Part shown: in pieces, positions 7,898 to 16,180 of the stretch
How the letters are laid out: each line of letters opens with the position of its first letter
How positions within the stretch are numbered: position 1 is the first letter of the stretch
Source of the DNA: an uncultured Bacteroidales bacterium
GTDB lineage: Bacteria; Bacteroidota; Bacteroidia; Bacteroidales; FEN-979
Length of the DNA stretch: 64,000 nucleotides
Direction of reading: 5' to 3'
Assembly (NCBI GenBank): GCA_903828645.1
Contig: CAIKNA010000285.1
Coordinates: 1-64,000 of the forward strand
Notes under the pieces: generated by a model
Databases searched by the model: none
Told to the model about the DNA's origin: nothing
The model's input: the letters and a program-made list of their open reading frames with translations, nothing else
Program-made: the position numbers and the translations under genes

Positions 7898-10084
7898 CTA
7901 TCTTGTAAATAAAAGTTCACGGTATTTTGGCAGGGGCCACAGTTCATCATCAACGAGCAGCTCGAGCTTGTCGACATGATAGCGGATCCTGTCGAAGAAG
8001 GGAAATACCTTTTCGCAATAGGCGAAGGCCTTTTCTTCGGTTTCGCTGAGGCGGTTGGCATCTTTCCTGGCTTCGATCATCAGGTTGACATAGGTTTTGA
8101 TCTTGTCAACGTGTTCGGAAATCTCGGTGATGGTCTCCATCTGGTTCTGCGATAGTTTGCCGTAGGTCTTGAGGTCGAGCACCTGTTTGAGTCCCTTCAC
8201 ATTTTCAATCAGCGTGTTCTGGTAGCGGATGGCCACGGGGATGATATGGTTCCCGGCCAGGTCGCCCAGAACACGCGATTCGATCTGGACCTTCTTGGTA
8301 TAATTCTCCAACCTGATCTCATGACGGGCCTCAAGCTCCCGTTTTGAAAGAACATGGTTGCTTTCAAAAAGTTCCAGGGTCCTTTTGTGAACGAAGGCCT
8401 TCAGCGCCTCCGGGGTTGTCTTGAAATTTGAGAGGCCGCGCTTTGTTGCCTCCTTTACCCACTCTTCCGAGTAATTGTTACCTTCAAACCTGATCTTTTT
8501 CGACTCCTTGATGTACCGTTTGATAACCTGGAAAATGGCCTGGTCCTTTGTTTCCTTTTTCGCTATGAGGGCATCCACATCCAGTTTGAACTTCCGCAGC
8601 TGGTTGGCCACGATGAGATTCAGAACGATCATCGGCGGGGCACAGGTCTGTGCCGAACCGACCGCCCTGAATTCAAACTTGTTGCCGGTAAATGCGAAGG
8701 GCGAGGTACGGTTGCGGTCGGTATTGTCGAGCAGGATTTCCGGAATTTTCGGCAGATCCTTCAACAGTCCGTCGGTTTCGGAATTGATGAAAACATGCGA
8801 ATCGGCCTTCTCAATGGCATCCAGCATCTGGGTAAGCCTCGCGCCTATGAAGACGGAGATGATGGCAGGCGGCGCCTCGTTGGCCCCAAGGCGATGGTCG
8901 TTGCCCGGCGAAGCAATGACCGCGCGGATGAGATCGGCATGTTCATGAACTGCCTTCAGGATATTGACCAGGAAGGCCAGGAAACGAAGGTTGGATTTTG
9001 TCGTTTTCCCGGGCGATAAAAGGTTTTCGTGCGTATTGGTTGCCAGCGACCAGTTGTTGTGTTTCCCCGAGCCGTTTACGCCGCCGAAAGGTTTTTCGTG
9101 GAGGAGCACGGTAAGGTTGTGCCGTTTCGCGATTTTGTCGATGAGGTGCATCATCAGCTGGTTATGGTCAATGGAGAGGTTGACCTCTTCGAAGACCGGC
9201 GCACATTCGAACTGGTTGGGTGCAACCTCGTTGTGACGCGTTTTTACGGGGATTCCGAGCCGGTGGGCTTCGTATTCAAATTCCTGCATGAAGGCAAGCA
9301 CCCGCTGCGGGATGGTCCCGAAGTAGTGGTCCTCCAGTTGCTGATCCTTTGCCGAAGAGTGCCCGAAGAGGGTCCTGCCGGTAAGCACCAGGTCGGGACG
9401 TGCCTGGTAAAGGGCGCTGTCGACCAGGAAATACTCCTGTTCCCAGCCGAGGGTCGAAAATACCTTCGTGATATCCTTGTCAAAGTACTGGCATACATCC
9501 ACGGCCGCCTTATCGATCGTATAGATGGCTTTCAGCAAAGGCGTCTTAAAATCAAGCGCTTCGCCCGTGTAGGAAACGAACACGGTGGGAATGCACAGTG
9601 TGCGGTCGGTGATGAAAGCGGGCGAGGTGGGATCCCAGGCGGTGTAACCACGGGCTTCGAAGGTGCTTCGGATTCCCCCGCTCGGAAAACTCGAGGCATC
9701 GGGTTCCTGCTGGGTGAGTTCGCTCCCCCTGAATTTCTCGATGCCTTTGCCCCCTTCGACAGGATCGACAAATGCATCATGTTTCTCGGCAGTTGCGCCG
9801 GTAAGCGGCAGGAACCAGTGGGTGTAATGAGTGGCGCCCCTGCTGATGGCCCACGCCTTGATCCCCGCGGCAACCTGGTCGGCAATACGGCGGTCGATCT
9901 TTTCGCCCTTTTCGATTGAATTCATCACCTGCGTGTAGGCCTCTTCGGTGAGGTATTCGCGCATGGCGGCATTGTTAAAAGTTAACTCTCCAAAATATTC
10001 TGACGCTTTCTGGCCGGGATATTTCACCAGTTGCTGACTCCTGGTCATCGCCAGCTCCAGTGCCCTGAAACGCAAATTATCCAT
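7898..10084 (-). CDS. glnN: Glutamine synthetase type III
   Basis: The 728-residue cytoplasmic enzyme makes glutamine from glutamate and ammonia with ATP. The length and motifs are those of GSIII rather than GSI or GSII: the N-terminal YFGELTFN, THYTHWFLPLTG, EKHDAFVDP, the central RHNEVAPNQFE, GSGKHNNWSL and FRAVGSAQ. It is the common ammonium-assimilating form in anaerobic Bacteroidales. The DUF4831 gene follows on the same strand. No obvious nitrogen-control operator is visible in the 64-bp upstream gap. Confidence 0.96.
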   Translation of the reverse strand: MDNLRFRALELAMTRSQQLVKYPGQKASEYFGELTFNNAAMREYLTEEAYTQVMNSIEKGEKIDRRIADQVAAGIKAWAISRGATHYTHWFLPLTGATAEKHDAFVDPVEGGKGIEKFRGSELTQQEPDASSFPSGGIRSTFEARGYTAWDPTSPAFITDRTLCIPTVFVSYTGEALDFKTPLLKAIYTIDKAAVDVCQYFDKDITKVFSTLGWEQEYFLVDSALYQARPDLVLTGRTLFGHSSAKDQQLEDHYFGTIPQRVLAFMQEFEYEAHRLGIPVKTRHNEVAPNQFECAPVFEEVNLSIDHNQLMMHLIDKIAKRHNLTVLLHEKPFGGVNGSGKHNNWSLATNTHENLLSPGKTTKSNLRFLAFLVNILKAVHEHADLIRAVIASPGNDHRLGANEAPPAIISVFIGARLTQMLDAIEKADSHVFINSETDGLLKDLPKIPEILLDNTDRNRTSPFAFTGNKFEFRAVGSAQTCAPPMIVLNLIVANQLRKFKLDVDALIAKKETKDQAIFQVIKRYIKESKKIRFEGNNYSEEWVKEATKRGLSNFKTTPEALKAFVHKRTLELFESNHVLSKRELEARHEIRLENYTKKVQIESRVLGDLAGNHIIPVAIRYQNTLIENVKGLKQVLDLKTYGKLSQNQMETITEISEHVDKIKTYVNLMIEARKDANRLSETEEKAFAYCEKVFPFFDRIRYHVDKLELLVDDELWPLPKYRELLFTR

Positions 10085-10148
10085 GATTGCTATGATTAAG
10101 TTAAGTAGACAATAAAAACGAACATTCCGGTTGATTGTTGCTCAAAAA

Positions 10149-11603
10149 TCAACGGACCGGCCGCTTCCGAAAAAGCAGCAACCCGGCAAATGTAAGAAAT
10201 CCATTTAAAATCAGCAGTTCAAACCCGAAGTGATAGCCATGGAAGATATTAACAGAGTACTCGCTGAGAAACCAGCAGATTGCCGGGGATGCCAGTGCAA
10301 TCAGCGGAACCCGGCGGTCGATGACTTCAAATTTTGTGAATAACCCGAAGGCATAGAGTCCGAGGAGCGGGCCGTAGGTATACCCGGCGACCGTGAATAA
10401 CTTGTCGATCACCGCCCGGTCGTTGATGGCCCGGAAAAGGACGATCACCACCAGCAGGATCATCGCAAAGGCAATATGAACCATCTGCCGCGTCCGTTTT
10501 TTCGCCTTCTCGGGAAGGTCGTCGCGCTTGCCCAGTCCAAGGAAATCGATGCTAAAAGAGGTGGTCAGCGACGTAAGGGCCCCGTCGGCACTGGGGTAGG
10601 CAGCGGAGATCAGTCCGATCAGGAAAACAAGTCCCGCCACAGGTCCGAGATGGGTGATGGCGATTACAGGGAAAAGATCGTCACTCCTTGCCGGGACCCT
10701 GATCCCTTTCGCGGTGCAAAACAGGAACAGGCTTGCCCCGAGGAACAGGATCACAAAATTGACCACCACCATGATCCCGGTGAAGGTAAACATGTTTTTC
10801 CGGGCATCCGCCAGGGAGCGGCAGCTGAGGTTCTTCTGCATCATCTCCTGGTCGAGCCCGGTCATGACGATGGCGATAAAAGCTCCGCTAAGCAGTTGCT
10901 TCACGAAAAAACGCCGGTCGCTCCAGTTGGTGAATATCATGTCGGAATAGGAGCTGCGGTAAATCTGGCTGATCATCCCGCCCAGGCTCAGTCCCATGCT
11001 GCTGATGATCAGCCAAACCGAAAGCACCAGCGAAAGAAGCATGAAGGTGGTCTGGATGGTATCGGTCCAGATGATGGTCTTTATGCCACCCTTGAAAGTA
11101 TACATCAGGATGAGCAGGATAAAAATCAGCACCGTTACAAAGAACGGGATGTGCCAGGCGTCGAAAATGAATACTTGCAGCACGTTGACGACCAAAAACA
11201 TGCGGAAGGAGGCGCCGATCACCCGCGACAGGATGAAATAAAAGGCACCGGTCCGGTACGACCAGAAACCAAACCTGGTCTCCAGGTATGAATAGATTGA
11301 GGTGAGGTTGAGCCGGTAATATAGCGGGAGGAGCACATTGGCAATGGTGATGTAACCGAAAATATACCCTACCACCACCATCATGTATGAAAAGCCCGAT
11401 GTTCCCACCCATCCGGGCACCGACATGAAGGTCACCCCCGACATCGACGCCCCGATCATGCCATAGGCCACCACGAACCAGGGAGATGCCTTGTTGCCCA
11501 GGAAAAAACTCCGGTTGGTCGATTTCCGTGCGGTAAGCCATGTGATGACAAACAGGATGGCGGTGTAGGCCAGGAAACAAAGGAGGATGATGGTGGGGCT
11601 CAA
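10149..11603 (-). CDS. Sodium:solute symporter family transporter
   Basis: This 484-residue polytopic membrane protein has about 13 helices and the SSS-family layout. Motifs include RSFFLGNKASPWFV near residue 35, GASMSGVTFMSVPG (51-64), TFKGGIKTIIWTD and LISAAYPSADGALTSL, the last covering sodium-site residues. The substrate cannot be read from sequence. The start is a TTG at 11601-11603, because the upstream frame closes within a few codons and the resulting N-terminus MSPTIILLCFLAY is typical. An 8-bp tandem array separates it from the heptose genes upstream. Confidence 0.88.
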   Translation of the reverse strand: MSPTIILLCFLAYTAILFVITWLTARKSTNRSFFLGNKASPWFVVAYGMIGASMSGVTFMSVPGWVGTSGFSYMMVVVGYIFGYITIANVLLPLYYRLNLTSIYSYLETRFGFWSYRTGAFYFILSRVIGASFRMFLVVNVLQVFIFDAWHIPFFVTVLIFILLILMYTFKGGIKTIIWTDTIQTTFMLLSLVLSVWLIISSMGLSLGGMISQIYRSSYSDMIFTNWSDRRFFVKQLLSGAFIAIVMTGLDQEMMQKNLSCRSLADARKNMFTFTGIMVVVNFVILFLGASLFLFCTAKGIRVPARSDDLFPVIAITHLGPVAGLVFLIGLISAAYPSADGALTSLTTSFSIDFLGLGKRDDLPEKAKKRTRQMVHIAFAMILLVVIVLFRAINDRAVIDKLFTVAGYTYGPLLGLYAFGLFTKFEVIDRRVPLIALASPAICWFLSEYSVNIFHGYHFGFELLILNGFLTFAGLLLFRKRPVR

Positions 11604-11630
11604 CGTCAGGAAGGGTTAGAGGGTTAATTA

Positions 11631-11702
11631 GCGAAATAGCGAGGTAGCGAGGTAGCGAGGTAGCGAGGTAGCGAAATGGCGAAATGGCGAAATGGCGAAA
11701 AT
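11631..11702. repeat. 8-bp tandem array (gcgaggta x4, gcgaaatg x3 and variants)
   Basis: Nine consecutive 8-bp words lie between the symporter and gmhB: gcgaaata, four gcgaggta, three gcgaaatg and gcgaaaat. The gcgaaatg word also occurs in the 5.7-kb array. Confidence 0.9.
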
Positions 11703-11714
11703 GAGACACGAAAG

Positions 11715-12269
11715 TCAGAGCGCATTGGCAAGGGATATCAGGTCAGGAAAAAGAAAGTCGATTTGCCTGGGATGTTTTTGTGCCACGGATGGATCGCCAG
11801 CGATGAAGACCGTTGTCATGCCGGCACGTTTGCCGAAAATCATGTCCGACAGCGAGTCCCCGGCCATGACGGAGCGGTTGAAGAGGATGCCCGGAAATTG
11901 TTTGCGGGCCTTCAGGGCCATGCCGACATTCGGTTTGCGCATGACCGACCGTTCTGCATGCAGGTGGGGTGAAACCAGCACGCCGTCAATTTTTCCCCCG
12001 CAGCGGGCGATTTCTTCGGTCATCCGGCGGTGAATCGACTGCACTTCCGCATCGGTCATAAGTCCCTTTCCGATCCCCTGCTGGTTGCTCACCACGACGA
12101 TCCTTCCGAAGACGGAGGAAAATTTCCTGATTGCATCCGTCACTCCCGGCAGGAACTCAAACTGTTCCCAGGTTTTGACATAATCACCCACGATGCGCCG
12201 GTTGATCACACCGTCGCGGTCGAGAAAGAGGGTCCAGGCCGGATCAATCGTTAAATTCCGCAAACTCAT
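11715..12269 (-). CDS. gmhB: Heptose 1,7-bisphosphate phosphatase-like HAD enzyme, lacking the zinc cysteines
   Basis: This 184-residue HAD-IIIA phosphatase has the catalytic FLDRDGVINR motif near residue 15, VSNQQGIGKG as motif II, RKPNVGM, and MAGDSLSDM as the acidic motif III. It should remove the C7 or C1 phosphate during ADP- or GDP-heptose synthesis. Unlike E. coli GmhB, the loop before RKP lacks the zinc-ligand cysteines: SPHLHAERSVMRKP in place of the Cys-rich loop. ATG 12269 was chosen over 12380 because it places the motif at the usual distance. The gene then overlaps hddC by 26 bp. Confidence 0.85.
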   Translation of the reverse strand: MSLRNLTIDPAWTLFLDRDGVINRRIVGDYVKTWEQFEFLPGVTDAIRKFSSVFGRIVVVSNQQGIGKGLMTDAEVQSIHRRMTEEIARCGGKIDGVLVSPHLHAERSVMRKPNVGMALKARKQFPGILFNRSVMAGDSLSDMIFGKRAGMTTVFIAGDPSVAQKHPRQIDFLFPDLISLANAL

Positions 12270-12945
12270 GCTGTGCTTTTTGATAATCCCCGGGGATGCC
12301 GATATCGAGAAAGTAACCTTCACATGGAAATCCGAACATGGCCGCTTCCGTGTATAACATTTCAAAACAATGCTTTTCAATGGAAAAACGACCCCTGAAT
12401 TCGGGTTCCATCAGGAAGCGTTTCTCTATAATGTAAACGCCGCCATTGATAAACCCCGGGCCGGCGTTTTCCTCTTTTTCGGCAAATCCCGTGATGCGCC
12501 GTGCCCGGTTCATCGAAACCCGCCCGTAACGGCCGGTCTCCTTCAGCTTGCGCAAAGCCAGGGTGGCATCGGCCTTTTTTTTAAGGTGAAATTCCATCAT
12601 GGCATTGTAATCAACCCTGAAGAGGCTGTCGCCATTGAGCACCAGTGCCCTGGGTTCCTTGATTTTCCAGAAGGCAAGCCTGATCCCTCCCCCGGTTCCC
12701 AGGGGTTCGGTTTCAATGGCGTAATCGATCTCCATTTCTTTATAGCGGTTGCCGAAGTGCCCGGTAATGATCTCATGTTTGTACCCGACGGAAAGTACGG
12801 CCCTGCCGACTCCCCGGGCAGAAAGGTAATCGAGCAGGTATTCGAGGAAGGGCCGGCCGCTGACAATTGCCATCGATTTGGGGACGTCGCTGACAAGTTC
12901 CTTCAGACGTGTTCCGAATCCCCCGGCCAGGATGATTGCCTCCAA
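12244..12945 (-). CDS. hddC: Nucleotidyltransferase, probable D-glycero-alpha-D-manno-heptose 1-phosphate guanylyltransferase
   Basis: The 233-residue enzyme has the sugar nucleotidyltransferase signature LAGGFGTRLKELVSDVPKSM at its N-terminus, then NGDSLF as the metal-binding DxD-like site, and EPLGTGGGIR. Its place between gmhA and gmhB and close to a GHMP heptose kinase makes GDP-heptose formation the best inference. A mannose- or glucose-1-phosphate specificity cannot be excluded from sequence alone. It starts 2 bp after gmhA and overlaps gmhB, so the three genes are translationally coupled. Confidence 0.82.
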   Translation of the reverse strand: MEAIILAGGFGTRLKELVSDVPKSMAIVSGRPFLEYLLDYLSARGVGRAVLSVGYKHEIITGHFGNRYKEMEIDYAIETEPLGTGGGIRLAFWKIKEPRALVLNGDSLFRVDYNAMMEFHLKKKADATLALRKLKETGRYGRVSMNRARRITGFAEKEENAGPGFINGGVYIIEKRFLMEPEFRGRFSIEKHCFEMLYTEAAMFGFPCEGYFLDIGIPGDYQKAQHEFAEFND

Positions 12946-12947
12946 CG

Positions 12948-13526
12948 TCAGCCCTCCTTGGGAAACAGGGTGGATTCTACCAGCTCGCAGATGATGTGCC
13001 CGACCATGATGTGCGATTCCTGGATCCGGGGCGTGTCCTGCGAAGGTACATTGATCAGAAAATCGGCCAGTTCGCCCAGCTTCCCGCCCGATTCGCCCGT
13101 CAGGGCAACCGTAACGATATCGAGCTCCTGCGCCACCTCAAATGCCCTGATGATGTTTTTTGAATTGCCGGATGTGGATATCCCGATCAGTACATCACCC
13201 TTTTTGCCGATCCCTTTCAGCAACCGCGCATATACCTCGTCGTAGGCGTAGTCGTTTGCAACTGCCGTAAGATAGGAGGTATTTACATGCAGCGCTTCGG
13301 ATGGCAGCGGGGGCCGGTCGTAATAGAACCTTCCTGAAAATTCGGCCGCGAGGTGCTGGGCATCCGCCGCACTGCCCCCGTTTCCGCAGAAAAGCACTTT
13401 GTTCCCGTGTGAAAAGGCATTGGTGCATACCACCGAGACCTTCCTGATCTCGCTGATAAGGTAGGAGTTTGTCATCAGCTTCTGCTTGACCTCTATCGAC
13501 TCCCTGATGGATTCTATGATTCGCAT
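12948..13526 (-). CDS. gmhA: Sedoheptulose 7-phosphate isomerase
   Basis: The 192-residue SIS-domain enzyme converts sedoheptulose 7-phosphate to D-glycero-D-manno-heptose 7-phosphate, the first committed step of heptose synthesis. The motifs CGNGGSAADAQHLAAEF, VANDYAYDEVY, GISTSGNSKNII and the catalytic-site segment RIQESHIMVGH match the GmhA family. ATG 13526 (MRIIESIRES) gives the family length. The longer in-frame ORF to 13598 would add an unrelated N-terminus. It is the first gene of the gmhA-hddC-gmhB cluster. Confidence 0.93.
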   Translation of the reverse strand: MRIIESIRESIEVKQKLMTNSYLISEIRKVSVVCTNAFSHGNKVLFCGNGGSAADAQHLAAEFSGRFYYDRPPLPSEALHVNTSYLTAVANDYAYDEVYARLLKGIGKKGDVLIGISTSGNSKNIIRAFEVAQELDIVTVALTGESGGKLGELADFLINVPSQDTPRIQESHIMVGHIICELVESTLFPKEG

Positions 13527-13599
13527 TGTATATGGTCTATTTGATAATTGTTTAAATAAAAAACACGCTATTTCCCTTTTCCAAAACGCTACCCCCACG

Positions 13600-13634
13600 C
13601 GTCATTCGTCACTCGTCATTCGTCACTCGTCACT
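13600..13634. repeat. Heptamer array (cgtcatt / cgtcact)
   Basis: Alternating 7-bp words cgtcatt and cgtcact repeat about five times between gmhA and the nitroreductase remnant. They are reverse-strand relatives of the attgacg word seen near 740 and 46,750. Confidence 0.85.
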
Positions 13635-13801
13635 TAAAACTTCCCCAAATGTACCACCTCCCCCATCCCCTTCCTGACCAAATGATGGTTGCGGTCGTCG
13701 GGTTCCTTGCCCGGGTGGCCCAGTGTGAGGCAAACGATCGGCCGGTCCAGGTAATTCCGCACCGAATAACGCTCTTTAGCCAGGTCAAGAAAGGTTTTCA
13801 T
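13634..13801 (-). pseudogene. Internally deleted nitroreductase-family remnant (55 codons, open)
   Basis: Read leftward from ATG 13801 to TAA 13634, the translation has two parts. The first 22 residues, MKTFLDLAKERYSVRNYLDR and two more, match the N-terminus of NfsA/NfsB-like nitroreductases, where the RYSVR motif binds FMN. The remaining 33 (VCLTLGHPGKEPDDRNHH, then LVRKGMGEVVHLGKF) match the family's extreme C-terminus. The central 120-150 residues, with most of the FMN and dimer contacts, are absent, and the reading frame is preserved across the join. A functional enzyme is not possible. It is either an in-frame deletion remnant or an assembly join. Confidence 0.75.
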
Positions 13802-13825
13802 AAATTTAGGTATTTATCTATTTAT

Positions 13826-13953
13826 GGCAATAGGCAACAGGCAATAGGGAGCAGGCAATAAAAACCTTATACCGAACCATCAACTTTTTTTACCATTTTA
13901 CCATTTTGCCCTTTTACCCATTTCACCTTTTTACTATTTTACCATTTTACTAT
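13826..13953. repeat. Word-repeat gap: ggcaata heptamers, then accatttt octamers
   Basis: The gap upstream of the remnant first carries five 7-bp words related to ggcaata. It then holds a run of 8-bp words such as ttaccatt and ttttacca, which on the minus strand read gtaaaatg/gtaaaaag and resemble the 5.7-kb array. No gene is visible. Confidence 0.75.
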
Positions 13954-13954
13954 C

Positions 13955-14977
13955 TTATATCGTCCACGTTGCCAGTCCCCGGGAGGTAAATTCATACCGT
14001 TTAGTCTGGCCGCCGAATTTCTGCAAAGCTTCGATCACCCTGGAGCGGTTGTTCCCCGGGCAATAGAAGAACATAAAGCCGCCACCGCCCGCCCCGGATA
14101 TTTTCCCGCCGGTTGCGCCGTGTTTCATAGCAGTTTCGTAGATCTCGTCGATGTAATTGTTGCTGACCCCCTGCGCCAGGTTCTTTTTGAACTGCCAGCC
14201 AAAATCGAGGATCTCCCCTATCTTGTCCAGTTCCCCCTTCAGGATGGCCTCTTTCATCATGACCGCCTGCTCCTTCAGTTTGTGCATCGCCTCCAGCGAT
14301 TTTTCATTTTTCGCGATCACATTCCTGGTCTGCTGTTCAATGATCTTCGAAGAGAGCCGGCTGGTTTCCGTGTGGTACAATACCAGGTTGTGGGCAAGTT
14401 CATCAAGGTATTTCTCCCTGATCCTCAATGGATTTACAATAACCTTATCCTCTTTTGAAAATTCCATGAAGTTCACACCGCCGAAGGTTGCCGCGTACTG
14501 GTCCTGTTTGCCGCCGGCCATGGCCAGGTCGGACCGTTCGATCTCATAGGCCAGGTGGGCCAGGTCGTAATCGCCCATGGGAATGTTGAGCCATTCGGCG
14601 AAGGCGCCAACGATGGCGACGACCAGGGTGGATGAGGTGCCGAGTCCCGATCCCGGGGGGGCGTCCACATAGGTTGTCAGTTCGAAGGAGAGCGGCTTGC
14701 GGGCGAAATCACGGACAATCCTGTTGTAAATTCCCTTATGCAGATCGAGGCTACCGTCGATGTCGAGGTGACCGGCCGATTCGAAGGTGTAATACTCCTT
14801 TTTGTCCATGGAATTGAAAACGATCTTCCCGTCGGAGGTCGGCCTGATGCTCGCATAGGCATACATGCTGATGGTGGCGTTGAGGATCGCCCCGCCATAG
14901 AGTTCTGAAAAGGGGGCCACATCGGTGCCGCCTCCTGCGAGTCCGAGACGTAAGGGTGCTTTGCTGCGGATGATCAT
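13955..14977 (-). CDS. hddA: D-glycero-D-manno-heptose 7-phosphate kinase (GHMP family)
   Basis: The 340-residue GHMP kinase begins IIRSKAPLRLGLAGGGTDV, has the phosphate-binding PPGSGLGTSSTLVVAI at about 110-125, and ends with GKISGAGGGGFMFFY, motif 3 of the fold. HddA phosphorylates heptose 7-phosphate at C1 in the GDP-heptose pathway, and close homologues include mannose- and fucose-type kinases. The nearby gmhA, hddC and gmhB make the heptose reading strongest. The gene is separated from gmhA by the nitroreductase remnant and repeat DNA, and probably once formed one operon with it. Confidence 0.88.
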   Translation of the reverse strand: MIIRSKAPLRLGLAGGGTDVAPFSELYGGAILNATISMYAYASIRPTSDGKIVFNSMDKKEYYTFESAGHLDIDGSLDLHKGIYNRIVRDFARKPLSFELTTYVDAPPGSGLGTSSTLVVAIVGAFAEWLNIPMGDYDLAHLAYEIERSDLAMAGGKQDQYAATFGGVNFMEFSKEDKVIVNPLRIREKYLDELAHNLVLYHTETSRLSSKIIEQQTRNVIAKNEKSLEAMHKLKEQAVMMKEAILKGELDKIGEILDFGWQFKKNLAQGVSNNYIDEIYETAMKHGATGGKISGAGGGGFMFFYCPGNNRSRVIEALQKFGGQTKRYEFTSRGLATWTI

Positions 14978-15034
14978 AACTTAAAATTCAAAGTTCAAAA
15001 ATCAAAACGGGAAAAAAGACAACCATTGGTACCC

Positions 15035-16180
15035 CTATGATTTGCCGGTGACCAGCACCGAAATGGCATCAATCATATTTCCCCAGGAATACTTCTGTTT
15101 TTCAAGGAGGGCATTTGCGGCATACTCCTCCTCTTTTCCCTCCCTGTAAAAACGTAAAATCGCTTCGGAAATTTCACCGGGATCGGGTGCAACCACGAAT
15201 CCCACCTTTTCATGCGGCACGAATTCGGCCAGTCCGCCGACATTGGTGATGATCATGGGTTTGTTGAAATGGTAGGCGATCTGTGTGACACCGCTTTGGG
15301 TGGCGCTTTTATACGGTTGCACCACCACATCGGCAGCGCAGAAATAGTCCAGGACGCGGCTGTCGGGGATAAAATCGTTGCTCATGACCACCCGGTCTTC
15401 AAGATGCAGCCGTTCTATGATCTCCATGTAGGGCTTCGGATCGCCGTAAAATTCGCCGGCGACCAAAAGTTTAACTTTCATCTCCCGCAGCCGTTCATCG
15501 CCGAAGGCCTCCAGCAGCAGGTCAAGTCCCTTGTAATCACGGATGAATCCGAAGAAAAGGACATACCTGGAAGCGGGGTCAAGCCCGAGCCGGTTAAGCG
15601 CTTCCTGCTTCAGAACAGGGAGGCCGAAGTTGTCGTATAGCGGGTGCGGACAGTAGACTTTGGGTTTGCGGGGATCAAAGGTCACCAGGTCCTCCAGAAC
15701 CGAACGCGACATAGCAACGCAGCCATCCACCGACCTGATCCAGTAACCCGACAGCAACCGGTCGCCGGGCCTCTTTTCGTGCGGGATGAGGTTGTCGATG
15801 ATGGTTATGATCTTTGTATGACGGTTCCCGCGGATGATCCGGCAGATGGTTCCCAGGCAGGGCGCCATGAAGGGCATCCAGTACTTTACGATCACCAGGT
15901 CGGGCTTCATCTTCCGCAGTTCAAGACCAACCTTTATCCAGTTGAACGGGTTGATGCTGTTCACCCTGGCACGGATCGGGATGCCGGCTGGGGCCGGTTC
16001 GGTAGAGTATTGCGTTTTGCCGGGGAACAACACCGAAGGGTACTGCAGGCTGAAGGTATAAATCATCGCATTCTCGCCCCTGTCAAGGTATTCGCGTATC
16101 AGTCGTTCGTTGAATGTGGCCAGTCCGCCGCGAAGCGGGTGGGCCGAACCGATCAGTACGATTTTTTGCGGTTTTGTCAT
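15035..16180 (-). CDS. Glycosyltransferase (GT4-like, GT-B fold)
   Basis: The 381-residue enzyme has a GT-B layout. The N-terminal half begins KIVLIGSAHPLRGGLATFNERL, the acceptor-side loop of GT4 enzymes. The C-terminal half carries VLFFGFIRDYKGLDLLLEAF, DSRVLDYFCAADVVVQPY and SGVTQIAYHFNKPMIITNVG, typical of nucleotide-sugar binding. No membrane helix is present. The open frame extends upstream to 16573 but only as an antisense shadow of the neighbouring gene. ATG 16180 overlaps the stop of the GT2 gene by 4 bp (ATGA), indicating coupling. Confidence 0.9.
   Translation of the reverse strand: MTKPQKIVLIGSAHPLRGGLATFNERLIREYLDRGENAMIYTFSLQYPSVLFPGKTQYSTEPAPAGIPIRARVNSINPFNWIKVGLELRKMKPDLVIVKYWMPFMAPCLGTICRIIRGNRHTKIITIIDNLIPHEKRPGDRLLSGYWIRSVDGCVAMSRSVLEDLVTFDPRKPKVYCPHPLYDNFGLPVLKQEALNRLGLDPASRYVLFFGFIRDYKGLDLLLEAFGDERLREMKVKLLVAGEFYGDPKPYMEIIERLHLEDRVVMSNDFIPDSRVLDYFCAADVVVQPYKSATQSGVTQIAYHFNKPMIITNVGGLAEFVPHEKVGFVVAPDPGEISEAILRFYREGKEEEYAANALLEKQKYSWGNMIDAISVLVTGKS

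Noticed and set aside
9029-9919. 296-codon open frame on the plus strand opposite glnN
   Set aside because: It lies wholly antisense to the highly conserved GSIII gene, and its translation is rich in Arg, Gly and Pro with no family motif.
12370-13245. 291-codon plus-strand frame across hddC and gmhA
   Set aside because: Antisense to two well-supported enzymes, with no recognisable domain.
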